DNA of 64,000 nt from Thermanaeromonas sp. (GTDB taxonomy: Bacteria > Bacillota > DSM-521 > Neomoorellales > Neomoorellaceae). The notes under the pieces were generated by a model. The model was given only the letters and a program-made list of their open reading frames with translations, was not told the DNA's origin and did not search any database. Position 1 is the first letter of the stretch; every line of letters starts with the position of its first letter. This document shows positions 59,371 to 64,000 of this stretch, piece after piece. The position numbers were made by a program, and so were the translations under genes. The stretch is from NCBI RefSeq assembly GCF_021890735.1, contig NZ_JAKKUR010000003.1:22349-86348 (forward strand), written 5' to 3'.

Positions 59371-61047
59371 TTGAGCCATGGAGCGCTGGCTCTAATTGCT
59401 ACGTTGCCCATTGTAGTGGTATTAATCCTGATGCCGGGTTTGGGCTGGCCTGCTAAACGAGCTATGCCAGTATCTTGGCTGGTGGCTGTCATTTTAGCCT
59501 ATTTCGTATGGAAGGTTGACTTGATAAGGATTCTTGCTGCGTCTGTGCAAGGCTTGTGGGTAGCGGTCTCCCTGCTGTGGATTATATTTGGATCATTGAT
59601 GCTACTGGCCACATTAAAATACAGCGGGGCAGTGGCCACTATTCGTTACGGTTTTACAAAGATAACTCCAGACAGGCGTATCCAGGCCATTATTCTAGGT
59701 TTTCTCTTTGGATGTTTTATTGAAGGAGCCTCCGGTTTTGGTACTCCGGCTGCTATAGTAGGTCCCTTGCTTGTGGCTCTCGGCTTCCCGGGCATGGCAG
59801 CCGTGGTAGTGGGTATGGTCACCCAGAGCATGCCGGTCTCTTTCGGAGCAGTGGGTACACCCATACTAGTAGGCGTTAATACAGGGCTTAAGTCCGGGCA
59901 AGGCCTCGTGGAAAGTGCAGCTCAAGCCATGGGAATGAGTTGGGAGCAATATCTTTATAGCATTGCAGCGCGGGTTGGCATTTTACATGCTATTATAGGT
60001 TTTGTCATGCCTTTGTTCATCTCGTGTTTGTTGACACGGTTTTTCGGGAAGAACCGTTCTTGGAAAGAGGGCCTTGAGGTTTGGCCGTTTGCCCTTTTCG
60101 CAGGGATAACGTTTGCTATACCCTACGTATTGCTGGCCAATTTTGTAGGACCGGAATTTCCGTCTATGTTGGGTGCTCTAATTGCTTTGGCAATAGTTAC
60201 GTACGCGGCGAGTAAAGGGTTTTTAATGCCTAAGAACATTTGGGACTTTCCGCCCCAGGAAGAGTGGCCTAGCCTTTGGCTGGGGACTGTAACAGGGGAC
60301 GTTGGTGAAATACGAGAAAAGATGTCCTTGGTGAAGGCGTGGACGCCTTATGTTATAGTGGCCATACTATTAGTTTTGACACGCATGTATAAGCCCCTAG
60401 CTACGGCCTTAAAATCAGTAAATTTACAGCTTAAGAATATTTTTGGTACTAATATATCTCAGAGTTGGGAGATTCTTCATTCGCCAGGGACCATCTTTCT
60501 AGTGGTAGTAATTATTGTCTGGTTCTTGCACCAGATGAAAGGTGAGGAAATAAGTAAGAGCTTTAAAGAAGTTGCGGGCCAAATGTTCAATGCCGGAGTG
60601 GCTTTGTCTTTCTCGGTGCCCATGGTGAGGGTCTTTATCGAGTCAGGAGTCAATGCTACCGGATATATGAGCATGCCCTTAGAATTGGCCAAGGGAGTGG
60701 CCGATAGCGTAGGTGCCGCATGGCCTATGTTTGCGGCTTATATCGGCGGGTTAGGCGCCTTTGTTGCGGGATCTAACACTGTTAGTAACATGATGTTTGC
60801 TCTTTTCCAGTGGTCGGTGGCCAATCAAATTGGTGTTTCCGAAAGGTTGGTGGTTGCTCTACAGGCTGTCGGTGGTGCCGGTGGAAACATGTTCTGCGTG
60901 CATAATGCCGTAGCCGCGGCTGCCGTAGTAGGTATGATAGGAAAAGAAGGATACATCTTGCGTATGACTGTTATACCTACAATATATTATTTGACAGCAG
61001 CGGGTATATACGGGATGCTGGCCATTTATGTTTTAGGATTTCATTAA
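59371..61047 (+). CDS. lctP: L-lactate permease (LctP/GlcA family)
   Basis: 558 residues, about 13 helices, full family length. Marks: [22 protein letters not shown] (helix 4 region), [22 protein letters not shown], and the mirrored second half [22 protein letters not shown] and [22 protein letters not shown]. It imports lactate or glycolate with protons. The start is TTG. A GntR/FadR-type operator lies upstream, which links it to the lut genes and GntR regulator at the left end of the window. Confidence 0.92.
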   Translation: MSHGALALIATLPIVVVLILMPGLGWPAKRAMPVSWLVAVILAYFVWKVDLIRILAASVQGLWVAVSLLWIIFGSLMLLATLKYSGAVATIRYGFTKITPDRRIQAIILGFLFGCFIEGASGFGTPAAIVGPLLVALGFPGMAAVVVGMVTQSMPVSFGAVGTPILVGVNTGLKSGQGLVESAAQAMGMSWEQYLYSIAARVGILHAIIGFVMPLFISCLLTRFFGKNRSWKEGLEVWPFALFAGITFAIPYVLLANFVGPEFPSMLGALIALAIVTYAASKGFLMPKNIWDFPPQEEWPSLWLGTVTGDVGEIREKMSLVKAWTPYVIVAILLVLTRMYKPLATALKSVNLQLKNIFGTNISQSWEILHSPGTIFLVVVIIVWFLHQMKGEEISKSFKEVAGQMFNAGVALSFSVPMVRVFIESGVNATGYMSMPLELAKGVADSVGAAWPMFAAYIGGLGAFVAGSNTVSNMMFALFQWSVANQIGVSERLVVALQAVGGAGGNMFCVHNAVAAAAVVGMIGKEGYILRMTVIPTIYYLTAAGIYGMLAIYVLGFH

Positions 61048-61076
61048 GACAAAAGAAAACAGTGACCGAGTTTTAG

Positions 61077-61108
61077 ACCCCCGGTGGTAACAGGCCGGGG
61101 GTTCTTAA
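61077..61108 (+). terminator. Terminator-like hairpin after lctP
   Basis: Eight-pair stem ACCCCCGG/CCGGGGGT with a ten-base loop, followed by TCTTAATT, a weak T tract. It lies 30 bases after the lctP stop. Confidence 0.6.
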
Positions 61109-61140
61109 TTACTTAACAAGAATTTAACACAGGAAAGTCC

Positions 61141-61170
61141 TTGACACCTCCGGCCGGGTTTTTTTATACT
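61141..61170 (+). promoter_or_regulatory. Promoter of the ilvEDB operon
   Basis: A perfect -35 TTGACA (61141-61146) and -10 TATACT (61165-61170), 18 bases apart. The transcript leader is about 88 bases, too short for a T-box, and shows no recognised riboswitch. Confidence 0.78.
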
Positions 61171-61264
61171 CAAACATAAACATATTTCTTAAGGCTTTGT
61201 TATTCTTTCTTATTTTTTAAATATGGCCGGGTGAGGCCCTGAGGAGCGGGAGGGATGAGACAAA

Positions 61265-62152
61265 GTGGGGCTTATTATTTACTTAGACGGCAAATTTGTG
61301 AACGAAGAAGAGGCTAAAGTTTCTGTGTTCGATCACGGTTTACTTTACGGTGACGGGGTGTTTGAGGGTATCCGGGCCTACCATGGCCGGGTGTTTAAGT
61401 TAAAAGAGCACATTCAAAGGCTTTATGAATCGGCCAGGCATATAGCCCTGGATCCCGGTATCACCCAAGAGCAAATGATGGACATAGTGCTGGAAACCTG
61501 CCGGCGTAATAATCTTAAGGATGCCTACATTAGGTTAGTGGTGACTAGGGGCCGTGGCGATTTGGGACTAGATCCCCGCAAGTGCCCCAAACCCTTTATC
61601 TTCTGCATAGCCGCCGGTATCCAGCTTTATCCAGAGGAGCTGTATGAACGGGGGCTGGAGCTGGTTACGGTGGGGACGCGGAGAAATGCACCCGATGCCT
61701 TGGACCCGCGCATTAAATCCTTAAATTATCTTAATAACATTCTGGCCAAAATAGAAGCCACCAAGGCGGGAGCGCCCGAAGGTTTGATGCTCAATAAAGA
61801 AGGCTATGTGGCAGAAGCAACGGGGGATAACATATTTATTGTTAAAAACGGCTGTCTTTATACCCCTCCTTCGCACATCGGCCTTTTAGAGGGCATCACC
61901 CGGAACACGGTTCTCGACTTGGCTAAGAAGCTTGGTATACCTGCGGCAGAAAAAGTGTTTACCCGCCATGATGTATATACGGCGGATGAATGCTTCTTGA
62001 CCGGAACTGCCGCAGAAGTCATACCCGTAAGCCACCTTGACAGCCGGCCTATCGGAGACGGCAGGCCGGGACCCATAACCCGGAAGCTCATCAGCGCTTT
62101 CCGCGAGTTGACCAAAGTAGACGGGCCGGAAATCTTTCCCCAGAAGGAGTAG
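61265..62152 (+). CDS. ilvE: Branched-chain amino acid aminotransferase
   Basis: 295 residues of the class IV PLP aminotransferases. Seen: KVSVFDHGLLYGDGVFEGIR (about 19-38), the PLP lysine in PRIKSLNYLNNILAKIEA, and YVAEATGDNIFIVKNG, then LTGTAAEVIPV. It makes leucine, isoleucine and valine from 2-oxo acids. The start is GTG; GAGCGGGAGGGA lies just upstream. First gene of ilvE-ilvD-ilvB; D-amino-acid aminotransferases share the fold but the operon favours IlvE. Confidence 0.93.
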   Translation: MGLIIYLDGKFVNEEEAKVSVFDHGLLYGDGVFEGIRAYHGRVFKLKEHIQRLYESARHIALDPGITQEQMMDIVLETCRRNNLKDAYIRLVVTRGRGDLGLDPRKCPKPFIFCIAAGIQLYPEELYERGLELVTVGTRRNAPDALDPRIKSLNYLNNILAKIEATKAGAPEGLMLNKEGYVAEATGDNIFIVKNGCLYTPPSHIGLLEGITRNTVLDLAKKLGIPAAEKVFTRHDVYTADECFLTGTAAEVIPVSHLDSRPIGDGRPGPITRKLISAFRELTKVDGPEIFPQKE

Positions 62153-62161
62153 TGAGGGAAA

Positions 62162-63820
62162 TTGCGGAGCGACAGCATGAAAAAGGGTTTGGCCAGGGCT
62201 CCACACCGCTCTTTGTTTAAAGCCAGTGGCTTCACTGATGAGGAATTGTCCCGCCCACTTATAGGAATTGTAAACTCTTATAATGAGCTCGCCCCGGGTC
62301 ATGTTCATTTAAGGCTTGTAGCCGAAGCTGTAAAGGCGGGCGTGCGGATGGCTGGAGGTACCCCCCTAGAGTTTTCGACTATAGGCGTTTGTGATGGTAT
62401 TGCCATGAACCATTTAGGTATGAAATATTCTCTGGCCAGCCGCGAGCTTATTGCAGATAGTATCGAAATAATGGCCGTGGCCCATCCCTTTGATGGTTTG
62501 GTTTTCATCCCCAACTGTGACAAGATAGTCCCGGGCATGCTTATGGCTGCCGCAAGGCTCAACATCCCCGCTATCTTTGTAAGCGGCGGCCCCATGCTGG
62601 CTGGACGGTATAGGGGGAAAGATGTATCCCTTTCTACTATGTTTGAGGGTGTGGGCGCAGTTCAGGCAGGTAGGATGACAGAGGAAGAGCTGAAGGAATT
62701 GGAAGATTGTGCCTGCCCGGGCTGCGGTTCCTGTGCCGGGATGTTTACGGCTAACACCATGAACTGTCTTACGGAGGCCTTGGGGATGGGCTTGCCCGGT
62801 AATGGTACTATTCCGGCCGTTTATGCTGCCCGCTTGCGCTTGGCCAAGGAAGCCGGGCAGAAGATTATGGAGTTGGTAGAAAAGGGTATACGCCCGCGGG
62901 ATATTATGACCGAAGCCGCTTTCCATAACGCGGTGGCTGTAGATATGGCTTTGGGAGGATCTACCAATACCTGCCTGCATCTTCCGGCCATCGCCAGGGA
63001 GGCGGGGGTAGACTTGCCTTTGCGGGTATTTGATGAAGCCAGCCGCCGCGTACCCCAACTTTGCAAATTGGATCCGGCCGGCAGCCATTACATACAGGAT
63101 TTACATGAAGCCGGTGGTATTCCGGCAGTTATGGCTGAACTGTACCGTGCCGGATTGTTAGAGGGCGGTTGCCTGACGGTAACAGGCCGAACGGTGGCCG
63201 AAATTTGCCGGGGGAAAAAGGTCTACAATACCGAGGTCATCCGGCCGGTAGAAGCGCCTTACAGCCCGGATGGAGGATTGGCCGTACTTTATGGGAGTCT
63301 AGCCCCGGAGGGAGCGGTGGTTAAAAAGGGAGCTGTTCTCCCGGAGATGATGGTCCATAAAGGACCGGCACGGGTTTTCGACGCTGAAGAAGAGGCTTTT
63401 GAAGCCATCATAGGGGGAAAGATCAAGCCGGGCGATGTTATAGTTATTCGCTATGAAGGGCCCCAAGGAGGCCCCGGGATGCGGGAGATGTTGAGTCCCA
63501 CCGCAGCCCTGGCCGGTATGGGGCTAGATAGCTCGGTTGCTCTCATTACCGACGGCCGGTTCTCCGGGGCGAGCCGCGGCGCCTCCATAGGGCATGTTTC
63601 CCCCGAGGCTGCAGCGGGAGGGCCCATTAGCCTGGTCAAGGAAGGAGATCTCATTTCCATAGATATCCCGGAACGCAGACTGGATCTTTTAGTAGACGAA
63701 GAAGAACTCGAGCGCCGGAAGAAAGAGTGGCGGCCGCCGGCTCCCAAGATAACAAGCGGATATCTGGCTCGCTATGCGCGCCAGGTAGGTTCCGGTGCTC
63801 GGGGAGCGGTTCTTGAGTAG
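62162..63820 (+). CDS. ilvD: Dihydroxy-acid dehydratase
   Basis: 552 residues, full length. It dehydrates 2,3-dihydroxy-isovalerate or -methylvalerate. Iron-sulfur cysteines are in [14 protein letters not shown] and [35 protein letters not shown] and [20 protein letters not shown] are also diagnostic. TTG 62162 is chosen because the typical start MRSD-x-x-KKG follows from it, while ATG 62177 would cut this off. It lies nine bases after ilvE. Confidence 0.95.
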   Translation: MRSDSMKKGLARAPHRSLFKASGFTDEELSRPLIGIVNSYNELAPGHVHLRLVAEAVKAGVRMAGGTPLEFSTIGVCDGIAMNHLGMKYSLASRELIADSIEIMAVAHPFDGLVFIPNCDKIVPGMLMAAARLNIPAIFVSGGPMLAGRYRGKDVSLSTMFEGVGAVQAGRMTEEELKELEDCACPGCGSCAGMFTANTMNCLTEALGMGLPGNGTIPAVYAARLRLAKEAGQKIMELVEKGIRPRDIMTEAAFHNAVAVDMALGGSTNTCLHLPAIAREAGVDLPLRVFDEASRRVPQLCKLDPAGSHYIQDLHEAGGIPAVMAELYRAGLLEGGCLTVTGRTVAEICRGKKVYNTEVIRPVEAPYSPDGGLAVLYGSLAPEGAVVKKGAVLPEMMVHKGPARVFDAEEEAFEAIIGGKIKPGDVIVIRYEGPQGGPGMREMLSPTAALAGMGLDSSVALITDGRFSGASRGASIGHVSPEAAAGGPISLVKEGDLISIDIPERRLDLLVDEEELERRKKEWRPPAPKITSGYLARYARQVGSGARGAVLE

Positions 63821-63891
63821 GTTTGCTTTGAAGCGCTTTGAAGTATTTCTCTCTGGGAGGTGCCATTACCATTGGGGATTGCGGAGCGAAA

Positions 63892-64000
63892 ATGAGGCTT
63901 ACAGGAGCTCAAATAATTATCCGGGCCTTGCAGGCTGAAGGCGTAGATACAGTATTTGGATACCCGGGTGGGGCTGTTCTTCCCCTCTACCACGAACTTT
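63892..64000 (+). CDS. ilvB: Acetolactate synthase large subunit, 5' part only
   Basis: The first 36 residues before the window ends. [20 protein letters not shown] and [15 protein letters not shown] are the typical N-terminus of the TPP enzyme, including the GYPGG block and the glycine-rich turn. It condenses pyruvate (and 2-oxobutyrate) in branched-chain amino acid synthesis. GCGGAGCG precedes ATG. It follows ilvD by 71 bases. Confidence 0.9.
   Translation, partial: MRLTGAQIIIRALQAEGVDTVFGYPGGAVLPLYHEL

Noticed and set aside
61141-61264. T-box or riboswitch leader before ilvE
   Set aside because: The promoter at 61141-61170 leaves only about 88 bases, with no terminator/antiterminator pair and no T-box sequence.
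62414-63088. 224-codon reverse frame opposite ilvD
   Set aside because: It lies fully within ilvD, whose codons and motifs are strongly conserved; no independent support.

Overview
The window looks like chromosomal DNA of a spore-forming, anaerobic, probably thermophilic Gram-positive bacterium of the Moorella/Thermanaeromonas type (class Clostridia). The pointers are a germination-type cortex amidase (CwlD), the archaeal-type class V fructose-1,6-bisphosphatase, two ATP-driven 2-hydroxyacyl-CoA dehydratase-type modules, ferredoxin-linked indolepyruvate oxidoreductase, strong purine-rich Shine-Dalgarno sites, and many GTG/TTG starts. This placement is inferred from gene content; no rRNA is present. 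No phage, insertion sequence or CRISPR array was seen.

Layout. 0-3.4 kb: end of a lactate-oxidation operon (lutC fragment, a fused LutB-LutA protein, a FadR-type GntR regulator). 3.4-13.1 kb: a methyltransferase, a reverse-strand norCB nitric oxide reductase pair with altered key residues, an FMN hydroxy-acid oxidase, a cupin, tRNA-Gly(CCC), a UPF0316 protein, a nuclease, zwf overlapping a cyclase gene, and a drug/lipid-type ABC exporter. 13.1-22.5 kb: a tiny hydrophobic protein, a split UxaA/SuyAB-like hydro-lyase, cwlD, an AMMECR1-radical SAM pair, an M20 peptidase, an RsmF-like rRNA methylase and an unknown SH3-like protein. 22.5-30.8 kb: argCJBDFGH behind a promoter carrying two ArgR boxes. 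30.8-38.8 kb: a three-gene 2-hydroxyacyl-CoA dehydratase-like module, a broken sodium:solute symporter, a phenylacetate-CoA ligase and iorAB. 39-49.7 kb: a LacI regulator followed by a catabolic operon (creatininase-like, class II aldolase, TIM-barrel isomerase, UPF0261/Tm-1, zinc dehydrogenase) with a TctCBA transporter and an NCS2 permease. 49.7-59 kb: DUF72, a fused CoA-activase-related protein plus activase, coaD, fbp, a basic amino acid decarboxylase, a tiny membrane protein, an HD-GYP protein and an FmdB zinc ribbon. 59.3-64 kb: lactate permease and ilvE-ilvD-ilvB (cut by the window end).

How it fits together. Lactate use is spread over both ends of the window: oxidation and the GntR regulator on the left, the permease on the right, with a FadR-family operator (TGGTCTAACCA) directly upstream of the permease. 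A second site of the same form (TGGTAATACCA) lies upstream of the UxaA pair. Arginine synthesis is a complete acetylated-intermediate operon under apparent ArgR control. The LacI operon looks like a pathway for an unknown sugar acid or polyol taken up by the TctCBA carrier. The 2-hydroxyacyl-CoA dehydratase-like module, the ligase and IorAB could act on aromatic 2-oxo or 2-hydroxy acids, but their substrates cannot be read from sequence.

A recurrent small-scale trait is imperfect direct duplication in spacers just after stop codons, sometimes copying the last codons and stop of the upstream gene.
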